From Algoriphagus sp. Y33 (GTDB lineage: Bacteria; Bacteroidota; Bacteroidia; Cytophagales; Cyclobacteriaceae), in the NCBI RefSeq assembly GCF_014838715.1, contig NZ_CP061947.1:1550001-1614000 (forward strand): a stretch of 64,000 nucleotides of DNA, in the 5' to 3' direction. The notes below the pieces were generated by a model, which saw only the letters and a program-made list of their open reading frames with translations, searched no databases and was not told the origin of the DNA. The stretch's first letter is position 1. Each line of letters begins with the position of its first letter. The position numbers and the translations under genes were made by a program. Below, piece by piece: positions 1-10,900 of the stretch.

Positions 1-137
1 CATGGCTTGCAGAAAATAGGCAGAAGAAAGTAATTATGCCTTTCCCTTGGGTTAGGAATTCAAGTAGTGAAGGAATTTATCCTGAAGGTTGGACTGTCTT
101 GGGGGTAAACTCGAACAAGACAGAACTGGTATATTAA
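1..137 (+). CDS. C-terminal end of an unidentified protein (partial)
   Basis: The frame starting at base 3 is open from the window edge to a TAA at 135-137 and encodes about 44 residues ending in ...SNKTELVY. The start lies outside the window. The tail is rich in aromatic and polar residues (PFPWVRNSS, PEGWTVLGV), as in many secreted beta-rich proteins, but no family can be named from so short a piece. A hairpin followed by T residues lies 23 bases after the stop, which supports this being a real gene end. The next gene is convergent. Confidence 0.55.
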   Translation, partial: WLAENRQKKVIMPFPWVRNSSSEGIYPEGWTVLGVNSNKTELVY

Positions 138-160
138 TAGTGGGAGTACTTACATCTGGC

Positions 161-181
161 AACATGATTATCATGTTTTTT
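161..181 (+). terminator. Probable intrinsic terminator of the partial gene
   Basis: A 7-bp perfect stem (AACATGA / TCATGTT) with a TTA loop is followed directly by TTTT. It lies 23 bases after the stop at 137. The stem is short and A/T-rich, so strength is uncertain, but position and T tract fit a Rho-independent terminator. Confidence 0.5.
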
Positions 182-314
182 GCGGGTAAGGAGAATGGTT
201 TTAATTTATTTCCAGTTTTAAGGTATTGGTGGGAGATTTGTTTATAAGGAGATTAACTCCATCAAGTTACTGTTTAGACAACTAGTTCATTTACTTAGTT
301 TTTAATTGTCTTAT

Positions 315-3209
315 TTAGTATACATAAATCATAGTTTGCTCCTGTGTCCACTGGGGAGTTCCGGCAGCACTATTGAATTTTGCGACAGGTACAATCGGAA
401 AAGCATTCGAAAATCCAATAGCTAGATCCTGAGCTCTTCTGTAACTTTTGGACATACCCGTATGAGCAACATCAGCCCAATTGATGGAAGTGGATACTGC
501 CACTGTACTTGGATTTTTGACGGCAATTTTGATTTGGGCTTCCAGGTAACCTGACACGAAATCATCGCCCAGATTCATTGCGATAGGAAGATAGTTCGTG
601 CTGTCTATTTGAAGAGATATCGTAAACGTCTTGTTGGAATTTCCTTGGTAAAGAAATCCTGTAAAATAGATATGTGCCGCATTTCTTCGGGCATAGTATG
701 CTTCCAGCCATTTAAACGGCTTTTCCCACAGGGCAAATTCCTGTTCCGCACTGGGCTCTTGCAAATAGGTGCTTACAGCTGTTCTTACCTCTTTGGCAAT
801 AAAGAGATCATCAAACGCATTGATCACTTTGCTGTCCTGAAGAACGGCAAACTCAAAAGGCTGTAGAATAAAGCGATTACCTATTTGATCGGTCTCTACA
901 TTTCTTTTGTAGTTTTGTCCGAAATAAAAGGTTTTTGGACGTGCCTCTTCATTATAAATTACAGCAGTGTTGGGCTTGAAATCAAACTCTACTTCACTAA
1001 GCGAAATGCTGTCGATATCAATGGTTTCAAAATCTTCCTCAACCAACCAAATTAATTGGTTTATGTTGGCTCCCTCATAAATTTCATAACCACGCAATAC
1101 AAATTCATAATCGGTAAATTCATCATGGGTGTAGATTTGTTTGCTGCTTATTAATGAAAAAGGGCCATAACTAAAATTTGGCAGCTCGATTTGCATACTG
1201 AATTTTTGAACAACACCTCGAACCCTCAGTTTTATCAAGTATTTTTGTGTAAGATCAAGTGTACCAATGCCAAAAAAAACACTTTTTTTTCCAGGAACTT
1301 CCTTTGTTAATGTGACATAACCGGAAGGGTTCCATTCTCTATCAAGACCATCCATCCAGTTAAATCCGCCTACAGGCCAAAGTGTCACAGAGTTTTCATC
1401 CGGAAAATCATTTGAAAACAACAAAGTTTCCTGATAGTTGTCCGGTAGATAATTTTGATATGGCTCGAGTGTGGAGTTGGCATCTCCTCCAATAAACTGC
1501 TTCCATTCCTCAAAATTGATGGCAAAAGTCCAGGGGAGAGGTGGTGGAGCGGTTGCTCTAAATAAATCGATCAGATCCTTGACGTATCTATAGGTATTGT
1601 TGTCAATAACCCCAAAATCAACTGTTCCACTAGTGTAAAAGGCCTCCATCAACGTTTGATTCAGACCACCGTTTGTGTAAATAATATTGTCTGTGACAAT
1701 ACAGTCCTCGATTACATGACCGAAATCCTGTATAAAGCCAATTCCCCGACGATTTCCAAAAAGAATGTTGTTTCTGACAATAATACTGATACAGTTGTGA
1801 AGATGTACACCACTGTCGCTGGCATAAGCACATAGATTTTTCTCTATGGTTACCAGATTTTGCGTATCATCCATATAGATTCCAAGAGCCAATCCCTTAT
1901 GTATTTCGGGAGATCCCTGCCAATACCCTTTGGCGTTTAGTACTATATTTCTCCTGATACTTCCAGGAATGGACAACTGGTAGCTTGTGCCTCCGAGACT
2001 GCAGTAAATACCCCCGCCATCATCTTTGGTAAGGCAAACGTTGTTGATATAGTTTTCTTCAACCAGAAAATTATTCCCGTCACAGACGATTCCATTGAAT
2101 CCTATATTGGTCAGGTGGTTTCTTCTTACTGTATTGTTTTCTCCTAAAAGCAGACCTATCCCGAATCCACGGTTATCGCTGTTTCCATATTGCCCTGCTC
2201 CACCGATTATCATGTAGATATTATTCAGTCTGTTGTTTTCTGCCAGCATATTGGAGCAGGTGTAGTTAGTGAAGATGCCGTTGCAAAGGACATCCTCAAA
2301 CAGGCTGGAAGAGACAGTGATATAATGGGAAGCAAACCCTTCCTGTACTATGCCATCATTACCGATATATCTAAAGTTACAATTGTTGATGTTTATGTGC
2401 GTTACATTGTCCAGCCGAATGCCGTGATTATTGGTGGCATGGATTGCCAGATTCTTAATAGTCACATAAGACCGGTTGATCAGGGATATGCCGTGCTGCT
2501 CCAAAGAAACCTCTACCTCATGGTTGGAAGGTGATTCCCCTCCAAAGTACACGTATATCCGTTCATTGTTGGTGTCATACGACCAATCCCCAAGACCGGT
2601 CAAAAAGGAAAGGCTGTTTTGAAGGAAAAAACCATAGCCGGGGAGGGGGATGTACTGGGTCAACCCACCGCTATATTCGACCCGGTCTCCGTTTGTAATG
2701 TCAGTTACATTAAACACATGATAAATGAACCTTTCTTTTCTTAGGACTATTTGCATACCTGTGGAAAATGCAGGCAGTGCATCACTTGTTTCTACCCATT
2801 CGTCGTCAGGATCACCGGCAGTGATCGGGTAAAATACGTCCGAGACGGTTGACCTTCCTTTAGCCTTTAGCTCTCCGTCAAAGACGAGTACATTGACTTC
2901 ATTCTGGAAACCATTATTGGCGTAGCTATAAATGCCATTCCCTTCATTGGTCCAGGTCTCAATTTTAGCCCCGGCAAATATCAAAGGTTTTTCACCGGTC
3001 CCATAGCTACTGATGGTGATGGGATTGCTGGTATTGCCGGAAGAAGGGAAAGCAAAGGGAGCATAAATCCCACCGCTTTCAAGAAGTATTACATCTCCGG
3101 CGGAGAAGGACCCGGAAGCTATTTTTCCCGAAGTTTGCCAGGCGGTCAGTTCGCTTAGACCATCATTAGAGTCATTTCCATGGAGTTCGGAGACGTAGTA
3201 AGTAGCCAT
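315..3209 (-). CDS. Right-handed parallel beta-helix protein without signal peptide
   Basis: This 964-residue protein has the stacked Asn-rich coils of a right-handed parallel beta-helix at about residues 230-560, for example repeated NNxxNNI-type stretches. Such proteins are often polysaccharide lyases, C5-epimerases or phage tail spikes. Its N-terminus (ATYYVSELHGNDSNDG) matches the mature N-termini of the two secreted paralogs at 28893 and 33053 (ATDYYFSS...), followed by the same GDV(I/V)LxxxG and NPITxSSYGxGxKP blocks. Here the match begins directly after the start Met. An in-frame TAA at 3216-3218 rules out an upstream extension, so no signal peptide is encoded. The last 150 residues differ from the paralogs and are not recognised. 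The enzymatic role is unknown. It could be a secreted protein that lost its leader, or a tail-spike-like protein. Confidence 0.8.
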   Translation of the reverse strand: MATYYVSELHGNDSNDGLSELTAWQTSGKIASGSFSAGDVILLESGGIYAPFAFPSSGNTSNPITISSYGTGEKPLIFAGAKIETWTNEGNGIYSYANNGFQNEVNVLVFDGELKAKGRSTVSDVFYPITAGDPDDEWVETSDALPAFSTGMQIVLRKERFIYHVFNVTDITNGDRVEYSGGLTQYIPLPGYGFFLQNSLSFLTGLGDWSYDTNNERIYVYFGGESPSNHEVEVSLEQHGISLINRSYVTIKNLAIHATNNHGIRLDNVTHININNCNFRYIGNDGIVQEGFASHYITVSSSLFEDVLCNGIFTNYTCSNMLAENNRLNNIYMIIGGAGQYGNSDNRGFGIGLLLGENNTVRRNHLTNIGFNGIVCDGNNFLVEENYINNVCLTKDDGGGIYCSLGGTSYQLSIPGSIRRNIVLNAKGYWQGSPEIHKGLALGIYMDDTQNLVTIEKNLCAYASDSGVHLHNCISIIVRNNILFGNRRGIGFIQDFGHVIEDCIVTDNIIYTNGGLNQTLMEAFYTSGTVDFGVIDNNTYRYVKDLIDLFRATAPPPLPWTFAINFEEWKQFIGGDANSTLEPYQNYLPDNYQETLLFSNDFPDENSVTLWPVGGFNWMDGLDREWNPSGYVTLTKEVPGKKSVFFGIGTLDLTQKYLIKLRVRGVVQKFSMQIELPNFSYGPFSLISSKQIYTHDEFTDYEFVLRGYEIYEGANINQLIWLVEEDFETIDIDSISLSEVEFDFKPNTAVIYNEEARPKTFYFGQNYKRNVETDQIGNRFILQPFEFAVLQDSKVINAFDDLFIAKEVRTAVSTYLQEPSAEQEFALWEKPFKWLEAYYARRNAAHIYFTGFLYQGNSNKTFTISLQIDSTNYLPIAMNLGDDFVSGYLEAQIKIAVKNPSTVAVSTSINWADVAHTGMSKSYRRAQDLAIGFSNAFPIVPVAKFNSAAGTPQWTQEQTMIYVY

Positions 3210-3305
3210 AGGATTTTATTAAAGAATAAGATGAAAAATTTTTCATTGGATAAGATGCGATTTTTTCATTAACAAACAAAAACACACCTGTCAGGTAATT
3301 GTTAA

Positions 3306-3542
3306 TTGAAGGATAAGGGAAAAAGAAAATGGCTTTACTACCTGTTTGCAAGATCACACAGGGCGGCACAGCGGGCAGCCATAATCTACTCCTTCTTTGT
3401 CATGCGTAAATATGAAGAAGTAAACCCACAGCAATGGCTCAAATACGTCTACGACCATATTATGGATACCAACATCCTGAAAATACACGAGCTATTATCC
3501 AAAAATCATAAACTGCCCCAAGTAGAGAATCACACGGATTAA
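3306..3542 (+). pseudogene. IS66-family transposase C-terminal remnant
   Basis: The 78-codon frame contains the characteristic C-terminal end of IS66 TnpC transposases: (Y)LFAxSHxAAQRAAIIYSFF, then VNPQQWLKYV and KIHELLS. Recognisable similarity starts near base 3318. The catalytic DDE part and the accessory IS66 orfs are absent, so this is a dead fragment of an otherwise roughly 500-residue protein. It lies immediately upstream of the divergent beta-helix gene and just before the polysaccharide operon. This suggests an old insertion and deletion at this boundary. The exact 5' limit is uncertain because the first residues may be fortuitous. Confidence 0.78.
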
Positions 3543-3800
3543 AGACGGGATTTTCCGGATGGATACGAATGAAATGTTCTGATGATTTTGACATGTGGTG
3601 ATGAAGATGAATTCTCTCTTTTGCTGTGTATTTCGAAACACATTTTAATCATTTTAAATAAGAAAAAATGTTTTTTAGCTACTAAAAAATGGATTTTGTA
3701 TTTAACTATTGAAAATTACTTCTTACCTTGCCCGAGCAAACGCAGGAGATGGGGGAATTCGGTCAATAGCAATGCCTTGTTTTCTTAAAAAAAATCGAGA

Positions 3801-4814
3801 ATGAAAGACATTTTTAAAATAAAGCATGTTGTACTTTCAGGTGGAGTAGGCAGCAGATTGTGGCCGCTATCGCGAAAGACAAAGCCTAAACAGTATTTAG
3901 ACTTATTTTCCGGGAAATCATTGTTTCAACTATGTGTCGAGAGAAATGAGTTTTTAGATCCTGATTTAATTATAGTAGGTAACGGGGAAAATTATCAGCT
4001 TTCGCGTGACATTCTTGCCAAAATTCAGAAAAGTCAATATCGGGAAGTGATTGAAGCAATGCCAAAAAACACTGCGCCTGCTATTGCATTTGCAGCTTTT
4101 ATGTCTAATCCTGATGATATTTTGTTAGTGACTCCTTCTGATCATTTGATAGAAAATGAAGAGCAGTATCATGCTAGTGTATATCGGGCAATAGAACTTG
4201 CAAAAAAAGAAAAGTTAGTTACTTTCGGAATTAAGCCTTCGAGAGCGGAAACAGCCTATGGTTATATTGAGTGTGACGGGGAGGAAGTAGTTGGTTTTCG
4301 CGAAAAACCAGGGAAAATGCTTGCTGAAGAATTTTTGGCTGCAGGTGATTTTCTATGGAATAGTGGAATGTTCTGTTTTAAAGCTTCCACATTTTTGGAT
4401 GAGCTGAAAACGTATCAGCCGGAAATGTTTTTATTGACCAAAGCGGCATTTGACGCAATGAATGACGGTGTGTTGGAAAAGGAATCCAACTCGCTGATTC
4501 CATCGATAAGTGTGGATTATGCTGTAATGGAGAATTCGGATAACATAGCAGTTATACCATCGGATTTCAGATGGTCCGATATGGGATCCTTTGATGCGCT
4601 AGCCGAACATTTGGCAGACAAAAAAGAACTGGAACTTGACATAAACGGGAATTTTACAATTGGCTGTAATCGCTTTGTGTCTTTCGTAGGGGTGTCCAAT
4701 GTTATTTTGGTTGAAACTCCTGACGCTATCTTGGTTTTGGATAAAAATTCCTCGCAAGATGTAAAAGGGATTTTTGAGAAACTGGACAAAGAAGACTCAA
4801 TTCTGGTGAAATAA
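3801..4814 (+). CDS. manC: Mannose-1-phosphate guanylyltransferase
   Basis: This 337-residue nucleotidyltransferase would make GDP-mannose from mannose-1-phosphate and GTP in the cytoplasm. The N-terminal pyrophosphorylase signature LSGGVGSRLWPLSR...PKQYLDLF is intact (residues about 12-33). So are TPSDHLI, AYGYIE, FREKP, WNSGMF and SVDYAVME. It lacks the C-terminal cupin (isomerase) domain of bifunctional ManC/AlgA proteins, so it is the short, monofunctional form. It is the first gene of the long same-strand polysaccharide operon and 117 bases before the NRPS/PKS gene. GDP-mannose is also the precursor of GDP-fucose, which would serve the GT11 fucosyltransferase downstream. No Gmd or Fcl is in the window. 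No Shine-Dalgarno is visible before the ATG, as is usual in Bacteroidetes. Confidence 0.93.
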   Translation: MKDIFKIKHVVLSGGVGSRLWPLSRKTKPKQYLDLFSGKSLFQLCVERNEFLDPDLIIVGNGENYQLSRDILAKIQKSQYREVIEAMPKNTAPAIAFAAFMSNPDDILLVTPSDHLIENEEQYHASVYRAIELAKKEKLVTFGIKPSRAETAYGYIECDGEEVVGFREKPGKMLAEEFLAAGDFLWNSGMFCFKASTFLDELKTYQPEMFLLTKAAFDAMNDGVLEKESNSLIPSISVDYAVMENSDNIAVIPSDFRWSDMGSFDALAEHLADKKELELDINGNFTIGCNRFVSFVGVSNVILVETPDAILVLDKNSSQDVKGIFEKLDKEDSILVK

Positions 4815-4931
4815 ATTAAATAGTAGAGCGCAAGGCACTGGTTTTTGGTCATTTATAAACTCATTGGTCAATGCGGCCTTCATAGAACTTAAAATAGAAA
4901 TTTTTGACAAGACGTTTAGTTGACGAAGCAA

Positions 4932-7900
4932 ATGGAAAACAGTAGCACAATTTCTTCTTATCATTCAATCATTGACGTGGTTAGGCATTCTTGGGCTAAA
5001 TATGCTAAGGAGATTGCGCTGGATAATGGTGTGGAGAATCTTACTTTTAAAGAGTTGGAGAAAAAGGTGACCGCTTTGAGCAGCCTTATTTTGACCGTGG
5101 CTCCCGATGAAGAAGTAATAGCGCTGACTACATCCAGAGGATTTCAACTGATCATCAATATGCTTGCTGTTTTAAACGCCGGCAAAACCTATGTTCCGAT
5201 TGACCCAAGTTTTCCAAAAGCAAGAATCAATCAAATAGTAGAGGATTGTGATGTAAAGTATTATCTAAAAAGTAATGACAATGATTTTTTAGATCTAATT
5301 TCTGTCAATGTTGTGGGGCTAGATGAACAGTCTTTCATATCAGCTAAAAGTTATACAAAGTTAGCCTACATTTTATACACTTCAGGTTCTACCGGCAAGC
5401 CTAAGGGTGTGTGTGTGCCACATGATGGCATTATCAATCTGATTAACTGGCAAGAGAAGAATTCTGCCTCTAGACCGGGGATGAAAACTCTGCAGTTTAC
5501 AAGATTGACCTTTGATATTTCAGTTCAGGAGATATTCAGCACCTTATGCTCGGGGGGTACGTTACAGATAGTGGATGCAGAGGTACTTAGGGATTACAGT
5601 GCGCTTGTTCAGGTACTGAACGAGCAAAAAATACAGCGTCTCTTTCTTCCGTTTGTAGTACTTCAGGGGATTGCAAATGAATCGGAAAACTCTTCAGTAT
5701 ATCCTGAGTATTTGCAGGAAGTGATGACCTGTGGTGAGCAGTTGAAGTCTACCCGGGCAGTAAGGGCTCTTTTTTCAAAAATGAAAAAGGCCAAGCTTTT
5801 TAATCAGTACGGGCCTACAGAATGTACTTGCATTGTCACTCAGCTGGAGCTGCCTAATGATCCTGTCCGCTGGGATGATCTGCCCAGTATAGGCAAGGCA
5901 ATCGACGGTGTTGAAAGCTTGATTTTGGATAGTGAGCTGAATGTGATCACTGAGCCCAACGTAGAGGGTGAATTGTATTTTTCAGGGGTTTGTATTGCGG
6001 AAGGGTATTTGAATAAACCGGAATTGACACTGAAATCCTTCTTTCCATTGACATTAAAAGATGGAACTACCAGGATGGTTTATAAAACCGGAGATCTAGG
6101 CTATTACACTGGAGACGGGGAAATTTTTTTCATGGGGAGAATTGATGATCAGGTGAAAATTAGCGGTTTCCGAATTGAAACCGGTGAAATTGAAGCAGTT
6201 GCGGCAGCATTGCCGGGAGTAGCTCAGGTGGCTGTAATTGTGGGCGAATATGAAGACGGACAAAAATACTTGTCGCTTTATTATGTCAGCCCTGAGGGTA
6301 AGGTGCAGGAACAGAAAATGATTGCTTTCTTGAGAGAGAGGTTGCCTGGCTACATGATTCCTGCAGGATGTGTTAGGAAAGACAGCTTTCCCCAAACTTC
6401 TAACGGTAAGATTGACCGAAAGGCTCTGTCAGAAAAAGCTGTGACAGTCAATCCATTTAAAGACAGCTATAAAAAGCCAAGAACTACTACAGAAGCTGAA
6501 TTGGCTAAAATCTGGGAAGAGATACTAAAGTTGGATCAAGTAGGGAGGGACGATCATTTCTTCGAAGTGGGTGGGTCGTCCTTTTTGGCTCAAAGAATGG
6601 CTATTGCAATCAATAGAGCTTTTGGGAAAGAATTTGGCGTATCTAAGATTTACCAGTATCCAAAACTTAAGGCGCAGGCTGCTTTTTTACTTGGAGAGAA
6701 AGAAGGAGCAAAAGAGCATGTCCTTAGAAAAACCAACAAGGATCAAAGCAATAGAGATGTTGCAATCATTGCCACGGCAAGCAGGTTTCCGGGAGCGGGG
6801 AATACCAATGAATTTTGGGAAATGGTCAAAAATGGAAAAGAAACCATCCGCTATTTTGATATTGAAGAATTAGATCCGTCTGAACAACTAAAAGCTAGAC
6901 AAAACAAAGACTACGTTAGAGCAAGGGGTGTCATTGATGATATCAAAGATTTTGATTATGAGTTTTTTGGCTTCAACCGAAAGCTTGCTTCCGTAATGGA
7001 TCCACAGCATAGACTTTTCCTTGAAGTTGCCTTTGAGGTATTGGATTCAGTGGGATATATTGCAAACAAGCCTGATTTTAGTGTTGGGGTTTTTGCGGGA
7101 TGCAGTACCAATTATTATTTCTCCAGAAATCTGGTTTTTGATCAACCGCTAATAGATTCATTGGGAACTATTCAGATCAATTCTCTGAATGAGAAAGATT
7201 ACCTAGCCTCAAGGGTAGCTTTTTTATTGGATTTAAAAGGTCCTGCTGTCAGTGTCAACACGGCATGCTCTACCGCTCTTGTGGCTGTTGCCAATGCGGT
7301 GAAAAGTATTAGAACCGGCGAATGCATAGCTGCTATTGCGGGAGCAAGCTCAGTAGCGTATCCTGTCCATAGTGGGCATTTGTATGAAGAAGGGTCTATT
7401 ATGTGTAAGGATGGTCACTGTAGACCATTTGACGCAGAGGCTTCTGGAACTATGTTTAGTGATGGTGGAGGAGCAGTGCTTCTAAAAGATTACGAACAGG
7501 CGATTATAGATGGGGATCCGGTTTTGGCCATAATCAAAGGGGTCGGTATAAATAATGACGGAGCTGATAAGGGTAGTTTTTCGGCACCCAGCGTGGAGGG
7601 TCAAGCCGGAGCCATTCGAATGGCACTGGAAGATGGTGGTATAAATCCCTCAGAAATAGGATACGTGGAAGCACATGGCACCGCAACTCCAATAGGCGAC
7701 CCTATTGAGATTGAGGGATTAAAATTGGCTTTTGGTTCTGAGGTAGAAAATCAATATTGTGCGCTGGGGTCTGTGAAGGGGAATGTAGGTCATCTAAATG
7801 CAGCTGCTGGAATTGTAGGCTTGATCAAAACAGTTTGTGCACTTCAAGAAAAAACCCTTCCTGCATCAATAGGCTATTCTGCGCCCAATCCGGCTATTAA

Positions 7901-10900
7901 TTTTGATAAATCTCCATTTTATATCCAACAAAAAACTACTTCATGGGATTCTGAGAAAGTCAGAAAAGCCGGTGTGAGTTCATTTGGCATCGGAGGCACC
8001 AATTGCCATATTATCTTGGAGGAATTTATTCCAACTTCAGAACTAAGAAGTCCAAGCTCTGAAATTGATCAGACAATTTATTTGTCTGCAAAAACAGAAA
8101 ATAGTTTAAAAGGCTATGCCGCCCGCCTTAAAGAATATGTTCTCCGATTTCCTGCGATCAGTCTGGGTCAGTTTGGGTATAATGTAAATAACAATAATGC
8201 TAGGTATAAGCTGGGTTCTTCAGTCACTTTTAAAACTACTCAGGAATTACTTTCGGGATTGGATGAAGTAATAGACGGAAATAAGCCAATAATAAAGCGT
8301 AAGGGGGACTACAAATTTCCTGTTTTCATGTTTCCCGGTCAGGGGTCTCAGTATGTGGCTATGGGGAAAGAGTTATATGAAAGAGAACCTGTATTTAGAT
8401 CCACATTAGCGCAGTGTAGTGACTTAGTTTCAAAATATACCGGTATTTCGATCTATGATTTGCTTTTCCCAACTGAAGTTTCGGATCCTGAAGAGCGCAA
8501 ATTGGCAGATACACGCTATACTCAGCCGGTTGTTTTTGCGATTTCATATTCACTTGCAAAATTATGGGAGAGCAAACACATCAGTCCTTCGGCATTGGTA
8601 GGGCATAGCATTGGCGAATTTGTAGCCGCGTGTATTGCCGGTGTGTGGAGTCTGGAAGATGCTGTGAAGGTAGTGGCAAAACGTGGGGAGCTTATCAGCC
8701 AACTAAGTCCGGGGTCCATGCTTTCAATCAGATCTTCAGCTGACAGTATTCTTCCGATGCTTCCTGAAGACGTTACGCTGGCAGCTGATAATGCCCCTAA
8801 TCTTTGTGTCGCTTCGGGGCCTTCAGACCTAATAGAATCACTAGCAGTGGCTTTGGATAAAAAAGAAGTGCCTGCCAAAATATTGCGGACAAGCCATGCA
8901 TTTCATTCAGCAATGATGGATCCTGTCATAGAGCAATTTCAAGAGCTGCTGGCAAGTGTGAAATTAAGTAATCCGAAAATCCCGGTCATGTCAACCGTGA
9001 CCGGCGAATGGATGAAAGATGCTGAAGCCACTTCTACTGAATATTGGGCACAGCACATGCGCCTTCCAGTTCTTTTTAATAAGGCTGTTAAAAACCTTTT
9101 GAATGACTTACCCGAAGCTGTCTATCTGGAAGTGGGGCCTGGCAATGGTTTAAGTACTTTATTGATGCAACATGCCGAAGCGAAGGATTTTTCTGTTGTG
9201 ATTAGCTTAAATAGAGCATCCGGAATATCGGAGTGGGCTTATTTCCAGGGACAATTACATACATTGATCAGTAGTGGATTGGAGCTGGACTGGAAGGAAA
9301 TCTATCCAAAGAAATTTCAGAAGAAATTGATTTTACCGACTTATGCATTTGACAAAAAGCGATGCTGGGTTGATGTAAAAGCCGCAAATACTCATACAGA
9401 AAGATACTCAACTAGTGGAGAAATCACCGAACAGATTGAAGAAGAGAATACTGGAGAGTTAGCAGATGACGATGCGGTCAAAGTGACTTTTGGGACCAAA
9501 TTGGCGCAGATGCTGGAGAACGTCTGCGGTGAGAAAATAGCAATTGAAGCATTTTCACTTACCTATTTTGAAATCGGCCTGGACTCGTTAAGTCTGACTC
9601 AGTTAGCTTTTTCGATCAAGAAAGAATTTAAGGTAGACGTTTCTTTCCGACAGTTAAACGGTGAATTGAATAATCCGAGCGCATTGTTGGTATACCTTCT
9701 TGCTAATTCTGAGCTAGCACAGGCTAAAAGAAATTCTTTCGAGAAACTTCATAAGCCAAATGGAGTGAGGGAAGCTTCTAAAAAAGAAATAATATCAGAC
9801 AAATCTTTTGAAAGTCCCCTTGACAAAACTGAGCTGGAAGAGCTTGTGAAGCCTTTCGGCGCAGTGGCTAGGATAGAAAAACAATCTGCTGGGATATCCG
9901 AAAAGGCAGAAAGGTTTATACGTGAGTTTATTAAATCTTATAATTCAAAAACACAAAAAAGTAAGGAGCACGTCCAAGCAAACAGGATATATACGGCCGA
10001 TCCAAGGGTGGTAAGTGGTTTCAAACCCTTTACAAAAGAACTTACTTACCCGATTGTGACCAACTATTCAAAAGGTTCGGAATTGACAGATTTGGATGGC
10101 AATACTTACTTGGACTGGTTGAATGGCTTTGGATCCAATATGTTCGGTTATCAGGCAGACTTTATCAATCAAGCCGTAATCGAGCAGATAAACAAAGGAA
10201 TAGAGATTGGTCCCCAAACTGCTCTGGCGGGAATTGTCTCTGAGAAGATCAGTCGGCTCACCAACAATGATCGTGTTGGATTATGCAACACCGGTTCAGA
10301 GGCTATATTGGGTGCAATTAGAATTGCAAGAACAATTTCACAAAGAAATTTGATTGTAACCTTCGAGAACAGCTATCATGGGATAAGCGATGAGGTGATC
10401 ATACGAAAAACCAAATCAGGAAATAGCTATCCGGCAGCAGCGGGGATTTTGAAGGAAAATGTCCAAGAAACTCTGGTGCTGGAATACGGCACACGTGAGA
10501 GTTTAGAGATTATAGCGGAGCGATCTGATGAGATAGCCGCCGTACTTGTAGAGCCTGTTCAGAGTAGAAGGCCTGAATTTGTGCCGTTGGAATTTCTACA
10601 AGAGCTAAGAACGTTAACCGAGAAGCGTGAGATCTGCCTTATTTTCGATGAGGTTATTACCGGTTTTAGAAGTCACATCGGTGGATTTCAAGGCTTATAC
10701 TCCATCAAGGCTGACCTTACTACCTACGGCAAAGTGCTGGGGGGGGGATTTTCGATTGGGGTAATCGCAGGTAAGGCTAAATGGATGGATGCTTTGGATG
10801 GAGGATATTGGAGCTATGGGGATGACTCCATGCCTGAAGTGGGAGTTACTTACTTTGCAGGAACTTTTGTAAGGCACCCACTGACACTTGCGACTGCAAA

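Noticed and set aside
2190..2534. 114-codon plus-strand frame inside the first beta-helix gene
   Set aside because: It lies entirely antisense to a well-supported coding region and shows no recognisable motif.
3582..3788. 68-codon plus-strand frame upstream of manC
   Set aside because: Low-complexity, Lys/Leu/Ile-rich translation of AT-rich DNA after the IS66 remnant; no domain. The region more likely contains the operon promoter.
8522..8878. 118-codon minus-strand frame in the acyltransferase domain
   Set aside because: Antisense to an intact, motif-rich AT domain; composition mirrors the codons of the real gene.
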